Origin: Candidatus Anstonella stagnisolia
Lineage (GTDB): Archaea; Micrarchaeota; Micrarchaeia; Anstonellales; Anstonellaceae
NCBI GenBank assembly: GCA_902384585.1
Contig: CABMCJ010000004.1
Coordinates: 62,001 to 126,000 of the forward strand
Reading direction: 5' to 3'
Length of the DNA: 64,000 bases
The first letter of the stretch is position 1. Each line of letters begins with the position of its first letter. This document shows, piece after piece, positions 46,850-55,687 of this stretch. The translations under genes were made by a program, and so were the position numbers. Below the pieces are notes generated by a model that had not been told where the DNA came from, ran no database searches, and was given only the letters and a program-made list of their open reading frames with translations.

Positions 46850-47845
46850 TTACCCTTGGTCAACCTGCATCCTTCCGCCTTCCTTTATCTCATAAAATAC
46901 GTCTTCAGCAGGGTAAACGTGCAAGCCTTCGTTGTCCACGAATTCAAATGGGCACAGTTTTTGCGAGTGGTTCGCGCCGCTCATCTTGAGAACCTCAATT
47001 GCGCGCAGGCGCGCATTTTTCCTTCTCGGATTGTGCATCATCACAATGCTGTCCGCAAGGTAGTCCACCCCTACGGAGATGCGGTTTTTTTCAGCAGCGC
47101 CGGAAAGAACTGTTGTGCAGCCCCATTTGCGAAGTAGCTCAAAGAACTCTATTTCAGCTTCGCGTGCGGTGTAGGGCGACTCAAAGAGCATGGAGTACGA
47201 GCTTAGGGAATCCACAACAAGCCTTTTTGCGCCTATTGAGTTTATTGCGTCCCATATGAAGCCGCCGCCCTCGTCTATGAGTTTTTTCACTTCGTGCGGC
47301 TTGTACGTGATGATTGCGAAAAGCCCCTGCTGCTCAAGGGCTGCAAAATCCCATCCAAAGCGCAGCATGTGCGCATAAATGCCGTCTTTTGGCTCTTCAA
47401 AGGATATGAGCACTCCCGGTTCGTTGTATTGCACAGCCCCGTTGTTTAGGAACTGCATTATGAACGTAGTTTTGCCGCACCCGGTCGGGCCTGCCACCAG
47501 GTTTATGCTCCCAATTTCATACCCCCCTTCAGTAAGCTCGTCAAAGCCGGGTATCCCTGACGGGGTTTTGTTTGGCGCAGGCGCATACTGCGCTTGAGCT
47601 TGCGGATAATTTGCGGGTTGCGAATAAGGAGAAACTTGCGGGTATTGCGCCGGCACCGGCTGTTGGGAATATTGAGGAGGCTGGGCCTGATACTGGGCGG
47701 GTTGTTGCTGATATTGTGCGGGAGTTTGTTCCGGATATTGCAAAGGTTGCTGTGCGTCTTCTTGCGGTTGTTCCTGCGCTTCCCCTTGCTGTGCGTCTTC
47801 TGAAAATGAGCGTGCCTTTCGTTCTGCCATGTTTTTGTTTTCCAC
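46850..47845 (-). CDS. KaiC-like RecA-superfamily ATPase with Q/P/Y-rich N-terminal tail
   Basis: PSGIPGFDELTEGGYEIGSINLVAGPTGCGKTTFIMQFLNNG; N-terminal QYPEQTPAQYQQQPAQYQAQPPQYSQQPVPAQYPQ. Confidence 0.9.
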   Translation of the reverse strand: MENKNMAERKARSFSEDAQQGEAQEQPQEDAQQPLQYPEQTPAQYQQQPAQYQAQPPQYSQQPVPAQYPQVSPYSQPANYPQAQAQYAPAPNKTPSGIPGFDELTEGGYEIGSINLVAGPTGCGKTTFIMQFLNNGAVQYNEPGVLISFEEPKDGIYAHMLRFGWDFAALEQQGLFAIITYKPHEVKKLIDEGGGFIWDAINSIGAKRLVVDSLSSYSMLFESPYTAREAEIEFFELLRKWGCTTVLSGAAEKNRISVGVDYLADSIVMMHNPRRKNARLRAIEVLKMSGANHSQKLCPFEFVDNEGLHVYPAEDVFYEIKEGGRMQVDQG

Positions 47846-47921
47846 TATATCTTTATAAAGCTACACAGAATTTTTAACATCTGTATATAACGTGCGAATG
47901 TGTTAGTTTTACGGTGCATTT

Positions 47922-48692
47922 ATGGCAATCGGGCAACCAATGTTTGGCAGGCAGATGGGGCAGCCCATGCGCCAGCCCCAAATGCCCCAGGCACAGGGCG
48001 AAATGCTTTATCCGATTGGAATACCCTCCCTTGATGCAATACTGGGCGGGGGCTTGCCGCAAACGTGCAACCTTCTCCTTTATGGGGAGCCAATGTGCGG
48101 GAAAAAGCCGCTTCTCATGCAATTTGTTTACGAGGGCCTGCGCATGAACATCCCTGGGATTTTCGTGCTCACGGACTACGGGTATGAGGACTGGAAGCGC
48201 ATGATGTATGCAAGCGGCTGGCTGCTGGAATATTTTGAGCGCAGCAACCTCATAGAGGTAATAGACTGCTACAGCAAGCAGTACGACCCGCATTTGCAGG
48301 ATGCGGGCTTTCTCTCCTATGTGGATTCGCCCTCTGCGCTCAGCCAGATTTCCCTTTGCATAACGCGTTCGCAGGAAAGGCTTGCAGCATATTCCCCAAT
48401 GCACAGGCTTGCGTTCCACTCCCTTTCCACAATAATTGAGGATGCGGGCACGCAAATTGCATCCGATTTTGTGCAAACTATCGCGGGAAAATGCCGCCAC
48501 CATGGTGCAATGGCAATGTTTGCGCTTGAAAAAGGCATGCACGACCAAAAGGACGTTTCTGCAATGGAGCACCTCATGGACGGGGCAATGGAGTTTGACG
48601 AGAACCGCATTAGCATAAGGGGCCTTCTTGCAGCCTCGCGCGGCTGGCACAATTTTGAAGTTACGCAGCAAGGAATTATTATTGGAAGATAG
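47922..48692 (+). CDS. KaiC-like protein with degenerate Walker A
   Basis: PIGIPSLDAILGGGLPQTCNLLLYGEPMCGKKPLLMQFVYEGL; the Walker A Ser/Thr after the Lys is absent. Confidence 0.85.
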   Translation: MAIGQPMFGRQMGQPMRQPQMPQAQGEMLYPIGIPSLDAILGGGLPQTCNLLLYGEPMCGKKPLLMQFVYEGLRMNIPGIFVLTDYGYEDWKRMMYASGWLLEYFERSNLIEVIDCYSKQYDPHLQDAGFLSYVDSPSALSQISLCITRSQERLAAYSPMHRLAFHSLSTIIEDAGTQIASDFVQTIAGKCRHHGAMAMFALEKGMHDQKDVSAMEHLMDGAMEFDENRISIRGLLAASRGWHNFEVTQQGIIIGR

Positions 48693-48773
48693 TGGATTTG
48701 AAATGCCCGCAATCAGAAGGCAATTTGCAAGATGCCCGCGCACACGGGAACTTATGATTGGAAGGTAATTTGC

Positions 48774-49250
48774 TTGAAATGCCCATATTGCTCCTATTGG
48801 AATACGCTTGTGCTTGACTCGCGCGAAAGCAGCGACTTCCAGGTGCGCAGGAGGAGGAAATGCACCCGCTGCAAAAAGCGCTTCACCACTTATGAAGAAG
48901 CGCAAACAATGGATTTGAGCGTGATAAAGAAGGATGGAAGGAGAGAGAAGTTTGACAGGCACAAAATACTTGCAGGGCTTGAGCGCGCGTGCGAAAAGCG
49001 CCCCGTATCCGCGGAAACAATAGAACGGCTTGCGGACAGCGTGGAGGCTGAAGTGCGAAAATTGGACTCGATTGATGTGCCCAGCAGGAAAATAGGCGCA
49101 ATACTGCTCAAAAAGCTCAAGAAAACCGACCTCATCGCATATTTGCGGTTTGCGTCCGTGTATTTGAACTTTGACGACCTTAGTGCGTTTGACAAGGCAT
49201 TGAAGGAATTGAAAAAGAAGCAACAAGCAGCAAAAAAACAGCATCAATGA
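48774..49250 (+). CDS. nrdR: Transcriptional repressor NrdR (zinc ribbon + ATP-cone)
   Basis: TTG start gives MKCPYCSYWNTLVLDSRESSDFQVRRRRKCTRCKKRFTTYE, then VIKKDGRREKFDRHKILAGLERACEKRPV ATP-cone. Confidence 0.88.
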   Translation: MKCPYCSYWNTLVLDSRESSDFQVRRRRKCTRCKKRFTTYEEAQTMDLSVIKKDGRREKFDRHKILAGLERACEKRPVSAETIERLADSVEAEVRKLDSIDVPSRKIGAILLKKLKKTDLIAYLRFASVYLNFDDLSAFDKALKELKKKQQAAKKQHQ

Positions 49251-49328
49251 AAATAAACGCCCGTGAAAACACAAACGCCGGTGCAAATGCGCGTGCATTT
49301 CATAAAGTTGCAGTAGCAAAGTGGGAAT

Positions 49329-50213
49329 ATGAAAACAATACTCTGGATAGTCGCATTCTTCGCGCTCACCCAAGTCCTTGGCATTTTTGTGGGCGTAACG
49401 CTCATTGAAAACGCTAAAATGGTGCCGCAAATACAGGAGCTCAGCATAGTGACTCCCGAACAGTCCACAGACCCTCTTTTTGCGCTTGTGTTCCTTCTTT
49501 ACATACTTCTGGGGGCAGGGCTCATTCTCCTCGTAGTGCGCTTTTACAAGGGAAACATGCTCTTCCGCTTCCTTGAGTTCTTTGTAGTCGCATCCTCATC
49601 TGCAGTTGTATTCTTCACGTTTGCAATATTGCTTGGGGCGGATGTGCTCACTGCAATCCTGCTTAGCGGCATCCTTGCAGCGCTTTTTGCAGCAGCAAAA
49701 TTCGCTTTTGCGCAGATAAAGAACGCAACAACAATCATTTCCAGTGCAGGCGTCGGGGCGCTCTTTGGATTCTCAGTGGGTTTTATCCCAACCCTCCTGT
49801 GCATTGTCCTTCTTTCCATCTATGACTATATTGCAGTTTTCAAAACGCGCCACATGATAACGCTTGCAAAGGAGCTTGGCACGCGCCAGCTCTCTTTTTC
49901 CGTAACTGCAAAAACAATTCCAGCGCGAAAGGAAAAGGAAACCGAAGTGAAATACGTAGAGCGCGCGCAAAAAGAGGGCGAGCGCATGGACTTGGGGAGC
50001 GGGGATTTGGCAGTGCCACTCATGCTCTCTGTTTCCGCATACAAGCTAGGTAGCATCGGGGATTCGATTGCAGTTGCGCTTGGCTGCACAATCGGGATTT
50101 ATCTCACGCTCTGGTTTGTGTCCAAAAGAAGGGTATTCCTGCCTGCGCTGCCGCCCATTTGCCTTGCAGGGGTTGCGGCATTGCTCGTGTACAAAATGAT
50201 GGGGATGCCCTAA
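49329..50213 (+). CDS. Presenilin/SPP-like intramembrane aspartyl protease (A22)
   Basis: YD motif LSIYDYIAVFKTRHM, GxGD motif LGSGDLAVPLML, PAL motif FLPALPPICLAG. Confidence 0.92.
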   Translation: MKTILWIVAFFALTQVLGIFVGVTLIENAKMVPQIQELSIVTPEQSTDPLFALVFLLYILLGAGLILLVVRFYKGNMLFRFLEFFVVASSSAVVFFTFAILLGADVLTAILLSGILAALFAAAKFAFAQIKNATTIISSAGVGALFGFSVGFIPTLLCIVLLSIYDYIAVFKTRHMITLAKELGTRQLSFSVTAKTIPARKEKETEVKYVERAQKEGERMDLGSGDLAVPLMLSVSAYKLGSIGDSIAVALGCTIGIYLTLWFVSKRRVFLPALPPICLAGVAALLVYKMMGMP

Positions 50214-50250
50214 GATTAACATTAAATACTATTAGCCTCTAAATACCACC

Positions 50251-51492
50251 ATGAGGATAGAGGAATATTCGGTTAACAACTTATACCTGATTGCGTTTTA
50301 CCATCCTTTGGAGAGCGTGCGCGAGAAAGCCTGGATTCGCGCTGTTGAAAATTTGGCAATAGCAGGCAAGCATGCAGAGCTTGGCTCAAAAACGGGCGAG
50401 GGGCATCATCTCATGCATGCGCCAGCCTGGCTTAATCCTCTGATTGAACGAAGCATACAGGCTGCCAAACTCAACAGGATCCGAATATTTGAAGTGGCAT
50501 TTGACCCGCCAGAAGGACTGAAAAACCTGACAGAGCTCATCCAAAGCGGTGTTTTGGACAATGAAAAACTCCATAATGCCGCTGCAAGTTCAATGGAAAA
50601 ACTCACTGGCAACGCATTGCGTTCACTAAAGTCTCCTGAGGGATTATTCAACGCGCTGGCTCCATTGCTTGGCCTGCTGGAACATGAAAAAACAGAGCAT
50701 TTGCCCGGGATTATCCGCAAAAAAGCATATTCCTGCGCAAGCCGCGTCGGAATGCGCATGGTTTCATGCATTAAACAAGATAACGCCCAAAATGGCTGGG
50801 CGTACCTGTGGGATATCACAAGAAATCCCTGCTGCCCTCTTAAAACGAGGAATGCGGCATCAGATGTTCTGTTTGAAAGTGGCTTCTATGAAGCAGAATG
50901 CCCCCCTATCCCATATTCGCCAAGCAAGCCAGATCCAAAACTAATAGAATTTTTCTCAGCATTTGGAAGCATGAGCCCCCAAATGAGCAATTTGTTTTTT
51001 CTCGGAGTGGCATTCAACGACCTCCATGCGATTTATTTCTGGTCAATGGCAAGGAAAGAGGGCGAAACGCTTGAAAAAAGTGAGGCAGACGGCATGAATG
51101 CACTTCGCTATTATGCGTCCAAACGCATGCTGATTGAAATTTCCGAAATGGAAGGGGATGCACTTCTCCCGCAACTTGTGCGCGATGCGGCAAAAACCCA
51201 ATTTTGCTCTGTAGCTTCAAGTTATTTTGGATGCAATGCAAGGAACTGCAGCTTCGAAGAGCTTAGGCTGGTCGAGAGCAAGGAATATGTACCTGAAGAA
51301 TTCCGCAGCAGGGCGCGGAATGCCCTCACATCACTTGCAGAAGAATTCGCAAAGCACTTCAGGCTTGCACCTAAAAACCCGATCTCAAAAGACGGAATTT
51401 TAAGCATCCGCACGCGCACGTTCAAGCCAAGGCAGCCTGCCCAAGGATTAAATTCATCGCCAGTGTTGCAGAAAAATACGGGCACGGGCTAA
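50251..51492 (+). CDS. Hypothetical alpha-helical protein
   Basis: 413 aa ORF; no family recognised. Confidence 0.7.
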   Translation: MRIEEYSVNNLYLIAFYHPLESVREKAWIRAVENLAIAGKHAELGSKTGEGHHLMHAPAWLNPLIERSIQAAKLNRIRIFEVAFDPPEGLKNLTELIQSGVLDNEKLHNAAASSMEKLTGNALRSLKSPEGLFNALAPLLGLLEHEKTEHLPGIIRKKAYSCASRVGMRMVSCIKQDNAQNGWAYLWDITRNPCCPLKTRNAASDVLFESGFYEAECPPIPYSPSKPDPKLIEFFSAFGSMSPQMSNLFFLGVAFNDLHAIYFWSMARKEGETLEKSEADGMNALRYYASKRMLIEISEMEGDALLPQLVRDAAKTQFCSVASSYFGCNARNCSFEELRLVESKEYVPEEFRSRARNALTSLAEEFAKHFRLAPKNPISKDGILSIRTRTFKPRQPAQGLNSSPVLQKNTGTG

Positions 51493-51764
51493 ATTTTCCT
51501 TTTCTTTTCCATTGCTTTCTGCGCTTTCACTTCCGCCTCTGCAATCTTGTTCATTGCTTCAATTATTTCTTCAAATTGCTTCTCGTCCCATCCGTGCATC
51601 GCGCTTCCCTGCTCAAGAGTTTCATAAGGGGATATGGAGCACCCTATGCAATGGAACCCGTTCTCAATGAGCACCTGCACAGCATGGGGGTATTTCACCA
51701 CAATATCCCCAATCAGCATGTCCTTTGTGATGAGCTTTGCTGCCTTCTTTGCCATGCTTTTCAT
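51489..51764 (-). CDS. DUF1858 domain protein
   Basis: ITKDMLIGDIVVKYPHAVQVLIENGFHCIGCSISPYETLEQGSAMHG. Confidence 0.9.
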   Translation of the reverse strand: MKSMAKKAAKLITKDMLIGDIVVKYPHAVQVLIENGFHCIGCSISPYETLEQGSAMHGWDEKQFEEIIEAMNKIAEAEVKAQKAMEKKRKI

Positions 51765-51813
51765 ATATAGTATTCATTTTTAAGCCCTTTCGCCCCTATT
51801 ATGCCGTGGTTTA

Positions 51814-52218
51814 ATGGATGATTATGAAAATTTGCTAAAGAGAGCGCGCGCCTCCCTGCCTGAAAAGACAGCATCAGGCGAGCGCTTTGAGCCCCCCAAC
51901 GCCGAAACGCTCATGCAGGGCTCAAAAACCGTTGTGAAGAACTTCGAGGCAATCTGCCTGAAAATACGCCGCGACCCGCAAATGCTTGCAAAATACTTCT
52001 CAAAGGAGCTTGCAATCCCAGGCACAATGGAAGGCAACCGTCTTGTGCTGCATGGAAAATTTTACGACAGGGTTATAAACGAGAAGCTCGCCACTTTCAT
52101 CAACAAGTATGTTATATGCAAGGAATGCAGCCGCCCGGACACGAAAATCGTGGAAGGGCTGCACGGCATAAAGACCCTTGTGTGCGATGCGTGCGGTGCG
52201 CGCTCGCCTGTAAAGTAA
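51814..52218 (+). CDS. Translation initiation factor aIF2 subunit beta
   Basis: YFSKELAIPGTMEGNRLVLHGKFYDRVINEKLATFINKYVICKECSRPDTKIV...CDACGARSPVK. Confidence 0.95.
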   Translation: MDDYENLLKRARASLPEKTASGERFEPPNAETLMQGSKTVVKNFEAICLKIRRDPQMLAKYFSKELAIPGTMEGNRLVLHGKFYDRVINEKLATFINKYVICKECSRPDTKIVEGLHGIKTLVCDACGARSPVK

Positions 52219-52521
52219 GTGATTTTTATGGCAGACGAAGAACCAGTTCCGACATTTCGCGTGCGCATCCCAAAAGAGGACGAAATACTTGGAATAGTAA
52301 TCGGGGTGCTTGGCGGCGGGCGCCTCATGGTGCAATGCAAGGACGGGAAAGAGCGCATGTGCCGCATTCCAGGGAAAATAAAGCGCAACATCTGGGTGCG
52401 CGACGGTGACATCGTAATTGTGCAGCCTTGGGAAATAGACCCTGACAAGAAAGCAGACATCATTTGGAGATACAACAGGCTGCAGGCTGACTTCCTGCGC
52501 GCAAAGGGCTACATAAAGTAA
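52219..52521 (+). CDS. Translation initiation factor aIF1A
   Basis: GIVIGVLGGGRLMVQCKDGKERMCRIPGKIKRNIWVRDGDIVIVQPWEI. Confidence 0.96.
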   Translation: MIFMADEEPVPTFRVRIPKEDEILGIVIGVLGGGRLMVQCKDGKERMCRIPGKIKRNIWVRDGDIVIVQPWEIDPDKKADIIWRYNRLQADFLRAKGYIK

Positions 52522-52555
52522 AAGTTATATTAAGCACAAGTCCCTTACTCTACTT

Positions 52556-53302
52556 ATGGCAATGAGTCTCTCAAAAAGAAAGCGCCCTCACCTTGAGGAC
52601 AAGCAGGTAGTCCAAAAATCTAAGACTGAGGAGGAGGTTTTTGACAGGCCGACATTCCACGCGCTTTCCAAGATGATAGAAAAGGGCACCTTCGATACCC
52701 TAGATTACCCAATTTGCACAGGAAAAGAGGCAAACGTTTTCCGCGCAAGCACGAAAAACGGTTTTGTTGCAGTGAAGATATACCGCACAACCGCTCCTGT
52801 ACTCAAGCGCATGCACAAGTACATGGAAGGGGACAACCGCTTCAAGGACATCCTGCACAACAAATTCGAGGTAATGCGCGCATGGGCGCGAAAAGAATAC
52901 AAGAACCTGCAGGTCATGCACGATGCAGGCTGCCGCGTTCCCGCCCCCATCTTATGCGACCGAAACATAGTTGCAATGGAATTCTTAGGGCACGAGGGGG
53001 TTCCTTATTCCACCCTGAAAGAAACAGGAAGCCTGAACCCGCAAAGGGATTTTGAGCTTATTTTGGAGGATGTTGCAAAACTCTATGCTGCAGAGATTGT
53101 GCACGCGGACCTGAGCGAATTCAACATCCTTATGGACGACCGCGGTCCCTATCTCATAGATGTCGGGCAGGCTGTGCTCCTCTCTCATCCGCAGGCAGAG
53201 GATTTCCTGCGCCACGATGTTGAGAATTTAGTGAAATACTTCAGGCACCACGGCGTAAAGGCGGACTTGGAAGAGTGCATCAAAAAAGTGAAGGGAAAAT
53301 AG
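52556..53302 (+). CDS. rio1: Rio1-family serine protein kinase
   Basis: CTGKEANVFRASTKNGFVAVKIYRTTAPVLKRM...EIVHADLSEFNILMDDRGPYLIDVGQAVLLSHPQAEDFLRHDVENL. Confidence 0.96.
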   Translation: MAMSLSKRKRPHLEDKQVVQKSKTEEEVFDRPTFHALSKMIEKGTFDTLDYPICTGKEANVFRASTKNGFVAVKIYRTTAPVLKRMHKYMEGDNRFKDILHNKFEVMRAWARKEYKNLQVMHDAGCRVPAPILCDRNIVAMEFLGHEGVPYSTLKETGSLNPQRDFELILEDVAKLYAAEIVHADLSEFNILMDDRGPYLIDVGQAVLLSHPQAEDFLRHDVENLVKYFRHHGVKADLEECIKKVKGK

Positions 53303-53313
53303 CAATCATTGGT

Positions 53314-54576
53314 TTAACGGGGGATGCTTTTCCAATTCAAGTGCCAACCTTTTCCAAGATTTATATCATGCACTTTTTCTTTTGAATCAAATATCCTACC
53401 AAATGTCTTATCAAATGAATTTCCAGCTGTATCTGAAACCGCTTTTCTAGTTGTATCTGTCTGGCTTGTGTCATGTTCTACCGGATGCCTGCGCATTTCT
53501 CTATTAGCATACAATCTTTCAGTCTGCAGCTCTTGTCTCTGGAATTCAACTGCTGGTTTTTGCTGTTTTTCAAGGGGCTTACGTATTGCCATATCTTGAG
53601 CGCGTGCGGATAATCCTGATTCGGCGCCAATTTTGTCGTCATCTCTTTTTGTGATGTATAACTTTTGTTTTTCATGCTCTTCTGAGCTTTGAACAGAGCC
53701 ATTCGATTTGCCCTGGTCTTTTTTGCTTGTTTTGGCTTTCTTTTCACGTTCCAATCGTGCCTGTGTTTCTTCGGCATTGCGAAATACTTCCTCTATATTT
53801 TTCATTCCAGCTTCGATTCCTTGTCTATGAGCTTCTTTAAGGTTTATCGCAGTTCTTTTTTGCTGTTGCTGCCTTGTTGAAGGGTAATAATTACCGATAT
53901 TTCTCCGTTCCATCTCAGTTTTTTGCTCCCGGACAGCTTTGTTTTCCAAATACTCCTTATATGACAAAATGCACACTAGCACAAAAATTGCAGAAGTCAT
54001 AATTATTGCGGCTTTTTTAGATCCCCTTTCTATCCTCTCTTTCCATTTTAACATGGATTCCAGTTCAAAAGAAGTTCTGCGGGATTTTGTCTTGCCATCC
54101 TTGCTCACTTCGATCTGCTCGATCTCTTCAAATCGCCTTTGTGAAAATAAACGTCCGCACAAGTATGCGGCTCCATAAGTTATTCCATAAACAATTGCAA
54201 CTTCTACAGCAATGACTGCCACGACCACTGCTAATGCAGCACCCGCTATCATCGCACCGATTCCAAGCCATTCAAAAACATCATTATCGCCAACTGTGAT
54301 GCTACTGACCTTTTGTTCCCATCTTCCAGTAGTGCTGTTCTTTTCCAATACCCCGCTCGTGCCTTTATCCCCTTCAATTCTCAAGTCCTTGCTGAACGGC
54401 TCATCGCCTTCAATTCTGAATGACTCATCACCAAAAAATCCAACTGTTTCACTTCCAGCACCAGTTTTGTATGTTTTTCCGTGATCCATTTTAGATGTAA
54501 ACAGGCCTTCGGTCCTGTATTCCACTAGGTGCTTCTCGCCGTCTTTCTCTTCGAATTTGAATTCCCTGTCTGCCAT
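53314..54576 (-). CDS. Hypothetical membrane protein with long hydrophilic C-terminal tail (AT-rich orphan)
   Basis: 420 aa; TM stretches GIGAMIAGAALAVVVAVIAVEVAIVYG and AAIIMTSAIFVLVCILSY; no family recognised. Confidence 0.7.
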   Translation of the reverse strand: MADREFKFEEKDGEKHLVEYRTEGLFTSKMDHGKTYKTGAGSETVGFFGDESFRIEGDEPFSKDLRIEGDKGTSGVLEKNSTTGRWEQKVSSITVGDNDVFEWLGIGAMIAGAALAVVVAVIAVEVAIVYGITYGAAYLCGRLFSQRRFEEIEQIEVSKDGKTKSRRTSFELESMLKWKERIERGSKKAAIIMTSAIFVLVCILSYKEYLENKAVREQKTEMERRNIGNYYPSTRQQQQKRTAINLKEAHRQGIEAGMKNIEEVFRNAEETQARLEREKKAKTSKKDQGKSNGSVQSSEEHEKQKLYITKRDDDKIGAESGLSARAQDMAIRKPLEKQQKPAVEFQRQELQTERLYANREMRRHPVEHDTSQTDTTRKAVSDTAGNSFDKTFGRIFDSKEKVHDINLGKGWHLNWKSIPR

Positions 54577-54619
54577 GCGTTAATTAGGCATTTCCAGTCT
54601 TATAAAAGTAGTGGTAAAA

Positions 54620-55663
54620 TTAGTCTAAAAGCCTGAAATCCACAACAACCTGCACGGTAGAAGGCGAATACGGGCGCACAATCCTTCTGTTTGCTATTTC
54701 AACTTTCCTTCCTGCCTTCTTTGCTTCCTGCAAAACTGTCTTTTCACCCTCTTCAAAGGGGTTTTTTGAGTTCCCAAAAGAGTAAAGGTGCACGATTGCA
54801 CCTTTTTTGCACACGGGAAACACAACATCAAGGAATTTTGGCGCATCTTTAGGGAGAGGCATCACAACTCTATCTGCGGATTTTAAGAATTTCGCATCTG
54901 CAAGGATTTTGCGCACATCTCCCAGAATTGGAGTTATGTTTTTGCACTTGTTCCGCGCAATATTTTTCTCCATGTACTCAAAGGCTTGCGGATTAAGCTC
55001 AATCGCAGTTATTTTTGCATCCGGCTTCTGCTTTGCAATCGCAACTGCAAACGGCCCCACACCTGCAAAAAGCACGAGTATATTCTCATTGTTTTTGGAA
55101 AGCGTTGCAATCCTTTTTCTCTCAGTCCCAAGCCTTGAGGAAAAATATACGGAATTTATGTCAAGCTCAAATTCTGCGCCGTTTTCCCTATAAATAGTGG
55201 TTGTGCGCTTCTCGCCCGCAAGAACTTTCACTGGGCGTATCCTAAACTCACCGCTTGTTGCCCCGGCCTTCTTTGCAACAACCTTCACATTCCGATGCAC
55301 TTTCAGTATTGCATCCGCAATAAGCTTCTCCTTTTTCTCAAGCTCCTCCGGAATTTCCAATATTGCAATGTCCCCGAGAATATCAAAAGAAGATACAAGC
55401 TTCTCCAGTTCCGCTTCAGTTAGCTTCTCAACAAGCGCATCATAAATGGAATTTGGGTGCGTGTTTCGCTGCACAAGGGGCATTTGCACAAGTTTTGTAC
55501 CTAGCTTTGCAAAAGAAGGCAACTCGCACTCGCTCTTAAGCGCAAAATACACGAATTCGCCCTCGCGCACGGTTGCATAGTTCTTGTCAAAAGCATCTGC
55601 ATTTGAAAGTATTTCGTGCACCTTCTCGGCATTTTTACGCGGGACTTTGATGCAAAGAACCAT
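54620..55663 (-). CDS. trm5: tRNA (guanine37-N1)-methyltransferase, Trm5 family
   Basis: ENGAEFELDINSVYFSSRLGTERKRIA, ILVLFAGVGPFAVAIAKQKPDAKITAIELNPQAFEYMEKNIARNKC, RVVMPLPKDAPKFLD. Confidence 0.93.
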   Translation of the reverse strand: MVLCIKVPRKNAEKVHEILSNADAFDKNYATVREGEFVYFALKSECELPSFAKLGTKLVQMPLVQRNTHPNSIYDALVEKLTEAELEKLVSSFDILGDIAILEIPEELEKKEKLIADAILKVHRNVKVVAKKAGATSGEFRIRPVKVLAGEKRTTTIYRENGAEFELDINSVYFSSRLGTERKRIATLSKNNENILVLFAGVGPFAVAIAKQKPDAKITAIELNPQAFEYMEKNIARNKCKNITPILGDVRKILADAKFLKSADRVVMPLPKDAPKFLDVVFPVCKKGAIVHLYSFGNSKNPFEEGEKTVLQEAKKAGRKVEIANRRIVRPYSPSTVQVVVDFRLLD

Positions 55664-55687
55664 AGAAACAGCCTTTTATGAAAAGAT

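Noticed and set aside
46850-48692. Circadian or archaellum role for the KaiC-like pair
   Set aside because: No kaiB/kaiA-like or archaellum genes nearby; single RecA domains only.
47874-49430. 518-aa minus-strand ORF spanning the KaiC-like and NrdR genes
   Set aside because: Entirely antisense to well-supported plus-strand genes; the translation has no family motifs.
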